Shown one piece after another: positions 17,911 to 29,129 of a stretch of 64,000 nt of DNA; within the stretch, counting starts at the first letter, position 1; the number at the start of each line of letters is the position of its first letter. This DNA is from DATJGR01 sp963787045 (GTDB taxonomy: Bacteria; Pseudomonadota; Gammaproteobacteria; Pseudomonadales; Azotimanducaceae), in NCBI GenBank assembly GCA_963787045.1, contig CAWBBR010000008.1, positions 62,001 to 126,000 of the forward strand. The letters are read 5' to 3'. The notes below the pieces were generated by a model. The model made no database searches. It was given only the letters and a program-made list of their open reading frames with translations, and was not told the origin of the DNA. A program made the position numbers and the translations under genes.

Positions 17911-19296
17911 ATGAGCAAGCGCGCACTGATTGTTGACGACGAGCCCGACATCCGTGAATTGCTCGAGATCACGCTCGGCCGGATGGACATAGAGACGAAG
18001 GCCGCCAAAGACGTGCGCACGGCAACCGAACTGCTCGCGACGCACGAATTCGATCTGTGTCTGACGGACATGCACCTTCCCGATGGCGACGGCATCGAAC
18101 TGGTGCGTCGGATCAACGCCGACCACCCCGGCTTGCCCGTGGCGGTGATTACCGCATACGGCAATATGGACACCGCGATCGCGGCGCTGAAAGCGGGCGC
18201 GTTCGACTTCGTTCAGAAGCCGGTGGACCTCGATCAGTTGCGCGCGCTCGTCGATACGGCGTTGAAGTTGTCGGGACTCGACGCTCCGCCCGAATCGAGC
18301 ATTCGGCTGACGGGACGATCGAGCGCCATGCAGCGCTTGCGGGATCAGATCAAGAGACTCGCGCGCAGCCAGGCGCCGATCTACGTCAGCGGCGAGTCCG
18401 GCAGCGGAAAAGAACTCGCGGCGCGATTGATCCACGAACAGGGACCGCGCGCCGACGCGCCGTTCGTGCCGGTCAACTGCGGGGCGATTCCGTCCGAACT
18501 GATGGAGAGCGAGTTCTTCGGGCACAAGAAAGGCAGTTTCACCGGCGCGGTCGCCGACAAGGAAGGTCTGTTTCAGGCCGCAAGCGGCGGCACGCTGTTC
18601 CTCGACGAAGTAGCGGATCTGCCACTGCCGATGCAGGTCAAGCTGCTGCGCGCGATACAGGAAAAGGCGGTGCGACCGGTCGGCAGCCAGCAGGAATCGA
18701 CCATCGACGTCCGCATCCTGAGCGCGACGCACAAGAACCTGGCGGGCGAGGTCGATGCGGGCCGTTTCAGACAAGACCTCTATTACCGGCTCAACGTCAT
18801 CGAACTGCCGGTGCCGAGTCTGCGCGAGCGGACCGACGACATCCCGCTGCTGTCAAACGAAATTCTGGCGCGATTGGCCGAGGAATACGGCACCGCGGCA
18901 CCGCAGATCGCCGACGACGCCATTGAGGCGCTCAAGGCGTATGCGTTCCCCGGCAACGTGCGCGAGCTCGAAAACGTGCTCGAACGCGCATTCACGCTTT
19001 GCGAGAACAACCGCATACGCGCGTCGGATCTGAATCTCTCGGCGGCGCGACACGCGTCGTCTGCGCCGATCGTCACCCAGTCCACCGTGCTTCCAGCGCC
19101 GGTGGCGCAGGACTCGGATGCCACGGTACAACTCCCGCCGGGCCAGTCGCTCGAGGATTTCCTCGAACGCATCGAGCGTCGCGTCATCACCGAGGCGCTC
19201 GAAGCAACGCGCTGGAACAAGACCGCGGCGGCGAAGAATCTGGGCATCACCTTCCGCGCCCTGCGCTATCGCCTCAAGAAGCTCGGGCTGGAGTAA
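17911..19296 (+). CDS. pilR: sigma-54-dependent response regulator PilR
   Basis: Transcription activator of type IV pilin genes. A receiver domain (phosphoacceptor Asp53 in LTDMHLP) is followed by an AAA+ domain with Walker A GESGSGKE, the sigma-54 contact loop GSFTGA (Ser variant, as in Pseudomonas PilR), Walker B TLFLDEVADL, and a Fis-type helix-turn-helix at the C-terminus (NKTAAAKNLGITFRALRYRL). The 461-residue length is typical. ATG 17911 is preceded by GAGGG. The major pilin gene it would regulate is not in the window. Confidence 0.95.
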   Translation: MSKRALIVDDEPDIRELLEITLGRMDIETKAAKDVRTATELLATHEFDLCLTDMHLPDGDGIELVRRINADHPGLPVAVITAYGNMDTAIAALKAGAFDFVQKPVDLDQLRALVDTALKLSGLDAPPESSIRLTGRSSAMQRLRDQIKRLARSQAPIYVSGESGSGKELAARLIHEQGPRADAPFVPVNCGAIPSELMESEFFGHKKGSFTGAVADKEGLFQAASGGTLFLDEVADLPLPMQVKLLRAIQEKAVRPVGSQQESTIDVRILSATHKNLAGEVDAGRFRQDLYYRLNVIELPVPSLRERTDDIPLLSNEILARLAEEYGTAAPQIADDAIEALKAYAFPGNVRELENVLERAFTLCENNRIRASDLNLSAARHASSAPIVTQSTVLPAPVAQDSDATVQLPPGQSLEDFLERIERRVITEALEATRWNKTAAAKNLGITFRALRYRLKKLGLE

Positions 19297-19384
19297 GTCG
19301 CTCGTCGCGAACCGGCGTTCGCGCACGCGCTAGTTCGGCATATCCGGCTGCACAGTGCGGCCGCGTTACGGCGCAATACGCGCC

Positions 19385-19952
19385 ATGCGATCGTCGTTGG
19401 GAGTCACGATTCCGGAAATGCTCGTCGCGCTTGCGATCGTCGGCGTGATGAGCGGATTTGCATTGCCGGCATTCCAAGGATTCGTCCAACAGAACCGCGC
19501 GGCCGCGGCGCTCAACCAATTGCTCGGGGCCGTACAGAGCGCGCGCCATTCGGCGATCACACTGAGAACCGCGGTGACGCTTTGCCCGAGCGCTGTCGAT
19601 ACGGACTGCGGCGCGCGTGATTCGTGGCACGAGGGAACGCTTGATGTTTGCGGACCGCAACGCCGACGGCAGGCGCGATGCGAACGAGCAGGTGCTCCGT
19701 TGGCTACCGGGTTTCGAGGGCGGCGCGCGAATCTACTGGCGCTCGTTTCGCAACCGCAGCTATCTGCAGATCAAACCGAGCGGACTTACCGACTGGCAGA
19801 ACGGCAATCTGCTGTACTGCCCCGCCGATCGCGATCCGCACCATGCGCGGGAAGTGATTCTGAATGCGCAGGCGCGGCCGAGAACCGCACCCGACACCGA
19901 TCACGACGGAATCGCGGAAGACGCCGACGGGCAGCCGCTTCGCTGCCCGTAG
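19385..19952 (+). CDS. fimT: FimT/GspH-type pseudopilin (frameshifted at about 19641)
   Basis: A minor pilin-like protein processed by prepilin peptidase. The leader MRSSLG is followed by VTIPEMLVALAIVGVM, with Glu at position +5 of the mature protein. Frame is lost after WHEGTL and resumes as MFADRNADGRRDANEQVLRW, then the GspH domain to LLYCPADRDP. One extra T at 19641/19642 accounts for it; removal gives 188 residues. A GTG 30 bases upstream is an alternative start. In Pseudomonas FimT of this type binds DNA during natural transformation; that role is only a possibility here. It converges on pilY2. Confidence 0.82.
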
Positions 19953-19963
19953 GCAAACCACCT

Positions 19964-20311
19964 TCAGTACTGCTGCGGAACTACGCCCGGAGCCAGTTCC
20001 TTCACTTCGATGACCTGGCGTTGGCCCGATTCGATATAGCGTTGAACCAGGATCGAGACGTTCATGCCGGGCGTGATCATCGTGAACGCGCCGTAGCTGC
20101 CACCCAACTGAACGTTGGCGTCTGGGGCGATGTCGTACGACACACCGCCCACCACCAGCTTGTTCGCGCTGTAGTCGACCGACTCCACCGGGCCTTGTTT
20201 CGACTCGATGCGGAAGTCGTCTGCACTGGCAAACGGGGCGACGAGAATCGCCCCTGCCAGCATCAGCCCGCGCACGAGTTGTTTGCCGAACTGTGTCGAT
20301 ACGCTATTCAT
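19964..20311 (-). CDS. pilY2: PilY2-like periplasmic protein
   Basis: A 115-residue exported protein directly after pilY1 (10-base gap). The start at ATG 20311 follows a strong ribosome binding site (GAGGAGG) and opens a signal peptide ending FASADDFRIES. The mature part is a small beta-rich domain (VESVDYSANKLVVGGVSYDI). Size and position equal those of PilY2 of P. aeruginosa, which is needed for pilus assembly. Assignment rests mainly on context; sequence similarity is modest by eye. Confidence 0.65.
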   Translation of the reverse strand: MNSVSTQFGKQLVRGLMLAGAILVAPFASADDFRIESKQGPVESVDYSANKLVVGGVSYDIAPDANVQLGGSYGAFTMITPGMNVSILVQRYIESGQRQVIEVKELAPGVVPQQY

Positions 20312-20321
20312 GGATACCTCC

Positions 20322-23300
20322 TCAGTTCGCGTTATCGAGTTCTCGCCACGACAGGCGACCGGTCTTCGAATCTTCCGCACCCGCAACCCGGATGGTGACC
20401 TGCTCGTCACCGCCCGAGAGGAACAGGAAGTCGGCGCCACCCGTGCCAAGCAGCAGCGACGGGTCTACCAGCTGACCGTTCAGGTCGTCGGTGCTGAACA
20501 GGATACCTGCCGCGTACTGCACGCCGCCTACCGTCACCATATCGGCACCGTTGATCACGCCGTCGTTGTTGAGGTCGAGAATCGGTCTCGTCGGATTGCC
20601 GCCGGTCAGCGCATCGATCGGGAACGTCGACCCGGGTGGTGACCGCAGGCACGTATTCGCGTCGCGCGGAATGACCGTCGTCACGAGCAGCGAACTGCCG
20701 CGCGGAACGAAGCGACGGATTGCGCGTTCACCGGGGAACTGCACCGCGGGTGGCGCCGCTCCATCGCTGTCTCCGTTCGGATGTCCTTGCAACGTCATCA
20801 GCGGCCGTGTCATCACGAAGTCGAAGTACCAGCCGTAGGTACCCGCAACCACGCCCGCGTCAGGCGTGTAGTTCACCGGATTCGAAGAGACGATGCGCAG
20901 CTTTTCGAACGCGGTGCCCGTTTCGTTGACGACGTTCGTAACCGTCTGACGAACGAGCCGGGTCGCCTTCGCGTTGCTGTTGGCCGTAGCCGGCGCAACC
21001 TCGCCGCGGTCCCAGATTCCGTAAACGGACTGGATTTCCGTCGAGACGCCGTCCGTCTCGGTGACGTAGCTTCCCGTGCCGATGACGATGATGAAGCCAG
21101 GCAACGTCGGATGCTTGAACACATACGGCTGCGTCGTAATCGGCTGCCGCGTGGTGACCGCACCCTTCGTGTAGGTCGCCTGAAACAGCTTCGTCGCCTT
21201 CCAGTTCGCCGGGTTCGCATTCGAGATGTCGAAGCGATACAGGTTGCCGAACAGATCGCCGGCATATGCAGTGTCGGCGGTTCCGTTCAGATCCTTGTCG
21301 ATCACCACAGGCGTGCCAAGGCCGTTCGGCAACCCGGCCAACGTATCCGGCGGCAGCTTCACGCCTTCGCCGGTATCGACCTTGGTGACGTCACCCGCCT
21401 GCCATCCGTCGAGACCGTTCTCGAGCGGAACCACGAACAGCTTCGCGATGCCGGCAGTGCTGTTGTAGCCGTTGCCGAATATCACGGACCACTTCTTCTG
21501 CGCGGGCGTACCACCGTCGCTGACGTTCGTCATGACGATCTGTGCAGCGCTGTAGGTGTAGCCGAGGTCCTTGATCGGTTGCCCGCCGAGATCGACGATG
21601 GAGCCAACAGCACCACCGAGGGGTACGCCGAGCGCGTCGACCGGATACGTATCATCCTGGTCGGTGAACTCCCAGAGCACCGTACTCGTCGCGTTTGCTT
21701 CCGACGTGTAGTCGGTCGCAGGCGAGGACACGTTGAGTGCGTAGTAACCCTTGCCGCCCTGCCCGAGTCCGCCCACGAGAACCGTCGTCCAGTCCTTGAT
21801 GACCGAACCTTTACGGGGCGGCATGAACACGTCTTCATACGAAGGAGTGATGTCGACGAAGAATCGGTGCGAGTACGTCAACGACGTCAGCTGGTCGAGA
21901 TCGTTCTTGAACCGTTGCGAACCGTCGATCAGCTTGTTCGGTACATAGCCGATCCGCTCGGTACCGGTAACGGCGTTGAAGCCGTGCATCATGCCGTCGT
22001 TCGCCGCTACGTATACCAACGGTTCGCGTGATGCCTGCGCGTCCTTGAACGCCGAGTACAACCGCGTCGTCGGGAACGGGGGCTGGTCGCGACGGATCTG
22101 GCGCGGACCGCCTACGAATTGCGGCGCCGAATGCACGATGTCGCCCAGCAGGCCTTCGAACTGGGGACGCGCCCGATACGAGCCCGCCGGTTCTTCCCGG
22201 CTGCGATCGCCGCGAATCCAGTTGAGCTCGTTCTGATCGAGGATCAGCTTCTGGTTCGCATTCAGACTGCCGAAACGGAACGGACGCCCCGCATCTGCAA
22301 CTCGGTCATACGTCACGATGACGCGGTTGTCGGCGGTCCGCGCGTCCAGCTGCGTCGCCGCACGCCAGATCGGATGCGCGTCGTCCACGACGCCGGTCGA
22401 CGCGTCCACTTCGAGTGCACGCAGGTCGCCGGTGTTGTACTTCAGGTTGAAGAAGCCGCGGAACTCCACCGTTTGCTCGCGCAGCGCGGTCGAGTTGAAC
22501 GCCACCGCGCTCACCGATACAGAGCCGTTCGAGAATTCCTGGAACGCACTCTGCAGCGCTTGCGACAACATGACCGGGTCGTTCGCCTTCAGGAACTCGC
22601 CGCGACCGTTGACCGCTGCATGCAACATGTCGTCGATCTTGGCGAGACCGTCGTTGAACGGATCACCCCACGCAAACGGCTGGGTGTAGTCGACCGGAAT
22701 CGTCGACTTGTCGATCAGACCTTCCAGACCGATCGCCACCGTGAACGTCTTCATGTGCTGATGCATCAATTCGCCGTTGTCGGTGAATGCGGCAGCCGGC
22801 GCGCCCAAGGTGTCTCGTTGGGTAGTCGGCACGCCGTTCGCCAAGCTGGTCTGCAGGTCGCGTTCGTAGTAGTACATCGCGACGTCGGCCAACGTACCTG
22901 CGATCGTGTCGGCGTACTTGCCGCCGTCGAACTGGGTATTGCGGTCGCCGTCGTTGTTGCGCGCGGCGTTCCCGTTCGAACCGGTGCTGAACGACTCGTT
23001 CCACGTACCGTCCGAGAACAGCAGCGCGAAGTTGTTCTGGCACTGGCCTTCCGGCGACGGCAACACCGGGCAACGCGCGTCGCCGGGGCTCGTGTTCGGG
23101 CTACCGAACGAGCCACCGGATTTGCATTCGAAGTACCTGCCGGCCTTGTCGAGCGCGACGCGCAACGGCGTGCCGTTGTTCGAATCGACCTTGTAGATCT
23201 GATTCATCATCGCTTTCTTGTTGCCGACGCGGTACGACGCGTTCATCGATGCGATCGCCAACCGCTCGTTCGCGTCGTTCAGCACGACGTAACCCAGGCG

Positions 23301-26300
23301 GATGTTCGTCACGTCCGAAACGGTTCGACCCAATGCCGCTTTTGCCGTGTATTCGCGGCTGCGGTAATAGGTAAACCAGTTCGCGAAGTTCTGAATTTCC
23401 TCCGCATACGTACACTGCAGCGGATTCGCGCAATCGGTCCGGTTGATACCGCCGGGGTACGTCATGGCCGGGTTGCGAGCAGCGCCGTTCATGTCGGTGG
23501 TCCGCGTGTTGCTGATCTCCACCAGCGTGTGCGGCGCGTTCCAGGCCGGACGTCCCGTGACCGTCGTCGTGTAGTAGTGCGGCATATACACGTTGTTGTT
23601 GGTCAGGTTCTTCGTCGATCCTGACGTGCCCTTCACGATCGGCACGTTGTTCGACACGTACGTGATCGTCGCCGTCAGGTTGATCGTCTGGATGACGGCG
23701 TCGTACGGGTCGAGCGGCGCCGCGGTCGGCGGCGCGTTCGGAAAGTCGACGTTGTTCCGATTGAGCCCAACCCACGGCGCATAGCGCACCTGCGGGTTGT
23801 AGTAGACGGTGTTGTACTGCGAATTCCGACCGCGCCACACACCGTAGTTGTTGGTGTTGAAGGCCGCATCACCCGACAACGCCCGCTCCGTGGGCAGAAC
23901 CGTCGAGTTGCCGTACACGTTGGTGCTCAACGGCGTCAGGTATTGAAACGCCGTCGTCGCAGTACCGACTTTGTTGTCTTTGATGCCGGCGTTCGTCAGC
24001 CAGAACTCGCCTTCCGCGCCGTCGGTCATGACCCCCCAGTCCATGCTTCCGGAGTCGTCCATGATGACGAGCACGTTCGCCTCGGAGCTGATGGCGTCTT
24101 CCAGCGGCACCTTCGCCAGATTGAAGTTGAATTCCACTTCACCGGCCGGCGGCGGGGGCGGCGGCGGAGGCGCCGCAGTGACGTTGACGATCACGTTGAT
24201 CGGACCCGACGTCGTGATACCGTCATACAGACGGATGACGAACGAGTCGGTGCCGACGAACGTGACGTCGGGCGTGTAGAGGAAACGACCCGTCCGGCTG
24301 CAGGCCGAGCGTCGTACCGGCGATATCCCATGCCAAGCGAAGCCGGTACAGAGTCCTGAATCACAGTGATGGGGTCGGTATCCGCATCGAAGCCGTGGCT
24401 CGCGATGCCGCCCGCCGCCAGAATGTCGAGAAAGCTGCCCTGCACCACCGTGTAGCTGACGGTGCTCGACTGCACCGGTGCGTCGTTCACCGGATTCACG
24501 GTGACGGTGACGGTCGCCGTCGACGTTTCACCGTCCGCGTCCCGGATCGTGTAGCTGAAGTGATCGGTACCGTTGAAATCCTGCTTCGGCGTGTACTCGA
24601 TGGTGGTGCCGTTGATGACCAGCGATCCGTTAGGCAGCGTCACGTTCGTACCGGTCGCGTCGAGCACCGACGTTGGCGTCGATTCGGAACTGTTCGGATA
24701 CGGCACGCCGCCGATGGTCACCGTCGCTCCGGCGCTGACGATGGTCGTCGGATCATCGCCGTGCGTGTCGTTCGCAAGCACGTCGATCGTGAGCGTGCCT
24801 TCGTCTTCATTCATGGTGGCAGAGTCGTCGGCCGCAACGGGCACGTCGTCGACCGAGTCGATCGTGACGGCGAACGTATCGTCAATCGCAGCACCGGCCG
24901 CGTCTTGCGCGTGCACGGTGACGTGCGCCACACCATTCACGTTGGGGGGGAACGTCAACGTCAGGTCGGGACCAACGACTCCCGTTGCAACGATCGCCGG
25001 GTTGTCGTTCCCGGTTACCGTATACGTAAGGACATCGCTGTTCGTCGCAACGTCGACGTCGCCAAAATACGCATTCAAGTGCAGGACGATCGGTGCCGAG
25101 TCCTCAGGCGGGTTCTGATCTGGTATCGGCATCGTGACGGTCGGAGCATCGTTGACTGGCGTCACTGTCAACGCGACCGGCCCAGTCACGATCTCGCCCC
25201 GAAGGATCCTTGAGCCTGAACGGTCACCGTGGCAGCGCCGTTCTGATCGGGCGCGAGCGTCATCGTCAGCGTGGCTCCGCTGATCGTCGGAGCTGGCGTA
25301 AGCAGCGTTCCGTTGGTAACGCCTGCAACGGACAGCGTCAGAGGATCACCGTCCGGATCGTTGAACATACCCGCAAGGTTGACGGTAACGGTGCCCGAGT
25401 CCTCAGCGGCGGAGATCGGCGCCGGCGACGCAGCCAACACGGGGACGTCGTTCAATGCGGTCACGACGATCGTAACGAGTGCGCTGTCGCTGAGGGAGCC
25501 GTCGCTCACGGTGAACGAGAACGTGTCGCTACCGTTGAAGTCCGCGTTCGGCGTGTACGTGACGTTGGCGCCTGATCCGGTCAGCGTTCCGCTCGCCGGG
25601 GCGGTCGTCGAATACGTCAGCGTGTCACCGTCTACATCGGTTCCCGAGAGGGTAATCACGAGCGGCGTGTCTTCGGCGGTCGTCAAGGATTGAGCGACCG
25701 CAACCGGGGCATCATTCCCTGCGGCCACCGTGATCGAGACCGTGGCCAGCCGCGCTGGTGAGCGTGCCGTCGTTCACAGTGAACGTGAAGCTGTCGGCTC
25801 CGTTGAAGTTTGCCGCAGGTGTGTACGTCAGATTCGGGACCGTGCCGGTCAGAGTGCCGTTGGTGGGACCACTAACGACTGCGAACGTCAACGGATCACC
25901 GTCAGGGTCACTGCCTGTCAGCGTAATGGCAGCTGCCGAATCCTCGGTTGTCGCCACGCTTTGGTCGTCGGCCGTCGGTGCATTGTTTACCGGAACCACT
26001 GGCGTTACGGTTACCGTGAATGTGTCGTCTGCCGTAGCCGAGTCGGCGTCGGTCACCTCAACTGTAATCGTCGCCACGCCACTGGCATTTGGCGCGTAGC
26101 TCAGCGTCAGATCCCGAGTTCCGTTCGACAGCGTGGTAGTCACCAACGCTGGATTCGAGTTTGCGATTACCGAGTAAGTGAACGGACCATTGCCGTCGCG
26201 AAAGACGCTCTGCAGGTCAATGACGGCGCTCGGCGGCGAGTTTTCCGGCACGGAAAAATCGCTGATCGGCGTATCGACTGCCGGAGGACCGGCGCGCAAA

Positions 26301-26384
26301 CGCAGGCTGTCCCAAGCCCAAGCAGGCCAACAGCACGAATGCTGCGCCCATCATGTCCTGACCAACTCTGCTAAGGCGATACAT
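20322..26384 (-). CDS. pilY1: PilY1-type pilus tip adhesin with seven N-terminal Ig-like modules (five frameshifts)
   Basis: Type IV pilus biogenesis and tip adhesin. From the start at ATG 26384 (or GTG 26387, both after AGGAGG) a signal peptide ends GLGQPAFA. About seven cadherin/Ig-like modules follow (NDAPVA...TAEDTP...SGTDVDGD, YTPNADFNGSDTF and similar), then a run of prolines, a von Willebrand A domain with MIDAS DDSGSM, and the C-terminal PilY1 beta-propeller with calcium loops DKDLNGTADT and DLNNDGVINGAD. Residues encoded at 20322-24194 are one clean frame of 1290. The repeat region is broken at about 26294, 25746, 25197-25200, 24333 and 24281. The net change is a multiple of three, giving about 2020 residues once corrected. 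The Ig-like extension is not found in P. aeruginosa PilY1. Confidence 0.85.
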
Positions 26385-26432
26385 CACAAACAAACCTCCT
26401 GGTGCGACTGCCGTCAGCCGCATCGGTTCACT

Positions 26433-26960
26433 CTAGAAAATCAGGCCGAAGGTGCTTTGCAGCAGCACCCGTGCGTTCGTGGTACCACCGACGCCGCGCG
26501 CGGTGATCCGGAAAATCTGGATTTGCTCGTCGCCGACGTTTGCTCCCGTACCCAGCACATACTGGTTCTGGGATCGCTGCACAGGCGCAACAAACTCGAT
26601 GATGTAGCGCGGCTGTTCCGCAACACCCGCGATCGTGTTCGCGGCGACGACGACGCTGTTCGCGCCGGTCCAGACGTTCGCCTGCTGCCACCGCTCCGTT
26701 TGCCCATAGTCGGACGCCTTCCACAGGCCGTTGTTACCGGCCGGGGTAAACAACGCAATCGAGTTGACGTTGTTGCGCAGGAACGTCTCGCCGGTACGCA
26801 GGGCCACTTCGGCGGCCTCGAATGCCAGCACGCTGTCGTGCGTGTTGCGCGCCATGCGCTCTTCCATGCTGGTCGTCTGAACCGCCGAAACGCCGATGAT
26901 CGTCAGCACGAGCAGCAGCACCAGGCTGATGAAAAGGGCGACCCCTCGCTGATTTTTCAT
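26433..26960 (-). CDS. pilX: type IV pilus minor pilin-associated protein PilX
   Basis: A 175-residue membrane-anchored pilus assembly protein. MKNQRGVALFISLVLLLVLT is the PilX N-terminus, which replaces the usual FTLIE by VALFIS, followed by the conserved TTSMEERMARNTHD and FEAAEVALRTGE. It follows pilW by 11 bases and precedes pilY1 by 48. In Pseudomonas PilX belongs to the minor-pilin priming complex with PilV, PilW, FimU and PilY1. Confidence 0.9.
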   Translation of the reverse strand: MKNQRGVALFISLVLLLVLTIIGVSAVQTTSMEERMARNTHDSVLAFEAAEVALRTGETFLRNNVNSIALFTPAGNNGLWKASDYGQTERWQQANVWTGANSVVVAANTIAGVAEQPRYIIEFVAPVQRSQNQYVLGTGANVGDEQIQIFRITARGVGGTTNARVLLQSTFGLIF

Positions 26961-26971
26961 GGTGCGATCAC

Positions 26972-28057
26972 CTAGTTCCGGAAACTGATGGTCTGACTGA
27001 AGGTACGCGTCAGCGGCGTACCTGTTTCGCTGACGACATCTACGCTGTTTGCCGTTATCGACAAACGCAACGCACGAATGAGGTCGGCGCCTACCTGATC
27101 ATAGGTAACGTAGCGGTTGGCCGACGTAATGTTGTCGTTGGGGAACTTGTCGACACCGAATCGAACCCGCAGATTCTCGATCCCCTGTATGAGTTCGACC
27201 GGCGCGTCTTCGCTCGTCTTGCGCCACAGCGACCACGGCGTCTGATTGCGGTTGTTCGTGCCGGTGCCCTGGGCAACGTAGTAGATGTCCGTCATCACAC
27301 GGCCGACGGTCGCACCTTCCGAGTTGTTGGCCGCGCCATAGACAGTCGTCGGCGAGAGCGTCGCAAGCGGCGCATTCTGATAGAGCCCGAGGCCGATCGC
27401 CGGCGCGGTGTCGCGTACCAGCGTTGCGGTCGCGCCAGCGACGTTGACGTTCGCCAGGCGAAACACCGTCGCCTGTTCGCAGTTGTTGATTGCCACGAAG
27501 TTACCAGCCCCAAACTCGAGACCGCCGGCCGGTACTTCCACCGTCGGATTCGAATCCGTCATGACGATCGCGGCGATGCGCGCCCCGGGAATCTGTACAT
27601 GGCGCAGCACGAGCACGTCGCTCTGCGGCCGCAGGCGCGACACATCCACGCCGTTTGCGGCAATGTAGCCGACCACCGAACCAACCCTCGGCAAGGTCGT
27701 CAGCGACGGCGTCCAGTCGTTGACGCTGGTGCCGTTGTTCACACCGTGATACGCCTGTATCGGCGTCGTGATGTCGAACTCGAAGATCTGGTTCCAGGCA
27801 CCGTTCAGCGTCTTGTAGATCTTGCCTTGCTCCGGATCGCAACCGAAGTAGCCGGCCGCCCGCGCCGATCGCGAGATGAAGTCGACCGCGAAACGCGCGT
27901 TCTCCTGCATCCGCGATTGACCGTTCAGCAATGTGTACGTCTGGTTGTTGCCGACGAACAACGTGACGATACCGGCGGTGACGACGACGCCGAGCGCCAG
28001 CGCCAGCATCAGTTCGATCAACGAGAAGCCTTGTGCACGTTTCATGGTTCGCGTCAT
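26972..28057 (-). CDS. pilW: type IV pilus minor pilin PilW
   Basis: A 361-residue prepilin-like protein. The cleavage site and N-terminal helix read QGFSLIELMLALALGVVVTAG with Glu at +5. The start at 28057 forms an ATGA overlap with pilV; a second ATG at 28045 is possible. The large C-terminal domain contains RPQSDVLVLRHVQIPGA and VGRVMTDIYYVAQG, as in PilW (COG4966). It acts with PilV, PilX and FimU at the pilus tip. Confidence 0.9.
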   Translation of the reverse strand: MTRTMKRAQGFSLIELMLALALGVVVTAGIVTLFVGNNQTYTLLNGQSRMQENARFAVDFISRSARAAGYFGCDPEQGKIYKTLNGAWNQIFEFDITTPIQAYHGVNNGTSVNDWTPSLTTLPRVGSVVGYIAANGVDVSRLRPQSDVLVLRHVQIPGARIAAIVMTDSNPTVEVPAGGLEFGAGNFVAINNCEQATVFRLANVNVAGATATLVRDTAPAIGLGLYQNAPLATLSPTTVYGAANNSEGATVGRVMTDIYYVAQGTGTNNRNQTPWSLWRKTSEDAPVELIQGIENLRVRFGVDKFPNDNITSANRYVTYDQVGADLIRALRLSITANSVDVVSETGTPLTRTFSQTISFRN

Positions 28058-28569
28058 CCCTGGCTGTCGATCGAAATCGACGTCGGATTGGGCTGATTGG
28101 CTTCCTGCCATTGCACCGTAATGGTCACGATTCCTGTCCCGGCATTGACGCGGATTTGACCGTCGCCGCTCGGCAGACCCGGCTGATCTGCGACGATCGG
28201 CAGAATCACGCCGTCGCGCAGTGCCACGCAGTTGGCGTTCGTGTTCCACAAACCGAGCGAACACTTCCATACCGATTGGTCGAACGTGACCATCTGCGCC
28301 TGCGTGCAGTCGGCGGCGTGGCAATTGGTGGCAACGGCCGGGGGCGTTGCGAGGTTCAACGGACCGTAGTTCACGCCGGGATTCGCACGTATCCGGTCGA
28401 GCATGTCGTACGCCAGCTGTACCGCCTCGGCGCGCACCAGCGCACCACGGTTGTTCTGCAAGCTGACCATCTGCAGGCCGGTGATACCCAGCACACCGAT
28501 ACCCATCACGAGTACCGCCACCAGCAACTCGATCATCGAGAACCCGCGCGCGCTTCTCATGTTCATCAT
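28054..28569 (-). CDS. pilV: type IV pilus minor pilin PilV
   Basis: A 171-residue minor pilin. The prepilin motif is RGFSMIELLVAVLVMGIGVLG, followed by the PilV-type TGLQMVSLQNNRGALVRAEA and DMLDRIRANP. It overlaps both neighbours by four bases (ATGA), so fimU-pilV-pilW form one translationally coupled unit. Two cysteine pairs lie in the C-terminal half. Confidence 0.9.
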   Translation of the reverse strand: MMNMRSARGFSMIELLVAVLVMGIGVLGITGLQMVSLQNNRGALVRAEAVQLAYDMLDRIRANPGVNYGPLNLATPPAVATNCHAADCTQAQMVTFDQSVWKCSLGLWNTNANCVALRDGVILPIVADQPGLPSGDGQIRVNAGTGIVTITVQWQEANQPNPTSISIDSQG

Positions 28570-29129
28570 GGGTTGCAGTCCAAAGTAGCCACAGAAGGTT
28601 CACGCGAAGAAATGCGGCCGATCGCGCTGATCGAAAGTTCGCGACCGACGTGTTCGCGCGGATTGCACAGATTGAGGGTGCCCGTAGCACTCGGCAGACC
28701 GCGCGAAGTGAACGTGAGCGTCGCGATGCCATCGAGCGCGCCGGCGCCGTCTAAGGTGTTCGAGCCCAGCGAGTTGAAGGTGCGCAGCTCGGTCCCGTCG
28801 TTGGGACACGCGCCGGGCGTGCCGACGACGACGCACCAACCCGGACCCCACTCGTTACCAGCGGCCGCGGCATTCTGCGCCTGCACCGATACGGCGGCGC
28901 CGCGTCGGCCGGCCTCGCTGCGCGCGTATTGCACAGCCACCAGGAAATCGTTGACCTGCGCCGTCAGCGTTCGCTGTGCGACAAAGGCGTTGAAGGCCGG
29001 TACCGCCAGCCCGATCAGAACCGACGCGATGGCAAGTGTGACCATGATCTCGATGATCGTGATACCGCGGTGCCGCGCGGGTTGCGAATCGAATGACTCT
29101 GAAGCTCGTTTCATATCCTCGTCACTCAT
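28566..29129 (-). CDS. fimU: FimU/FimT-type minor pilin (GspH family)
   Basis: A 187-residue pseudopilin. A long leader of about 22 residues precedes RGITIIEIMVTLAIASVLIG, with Glu at +5. The C-terminal GspH domain contains YARSEAGRRGAAVSV, GWCVVVGTPGACP and the final Cys pair LNLCNPRE and LDCNP. It opens the minor pilin unit and overlaps pilV. Position equals fimU of Pseudomonas; it could equally be named fimT. Confidence 0.82.
   Translation of the reverse strand: MSDEDMKRASESFDSQPARHRGITIIEIMVTLAIASVLIGLAVPAFNAFVAQRTLTAQVNDFLVAVQYARSEAGRRGAAVSVQAQNAAAAGNEWGPGWCVVVGTPGACPNDGTELRTFNSLGSNTLDGAGALDGIATLTFTSRGLPSATGTLNLCNPREHVGRELSISAIGRISSREPSVATLDCNP

Noticed and set aside
20781..23624. Two long plus-strand frames (416 and 501 codons) opposite pilY1
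   Set aside because: Lie wholly inside the well-supported PilY1 frame and show only Arg/Val-rich shadow composition.
24281..26300. Separate small adhesin genes instead of one pilY1
   Set aside because: The pieces lack starts and ribosome binding sites of their own, break in the middle of repeat modules, and rejoin seamlessly after single-base changes.
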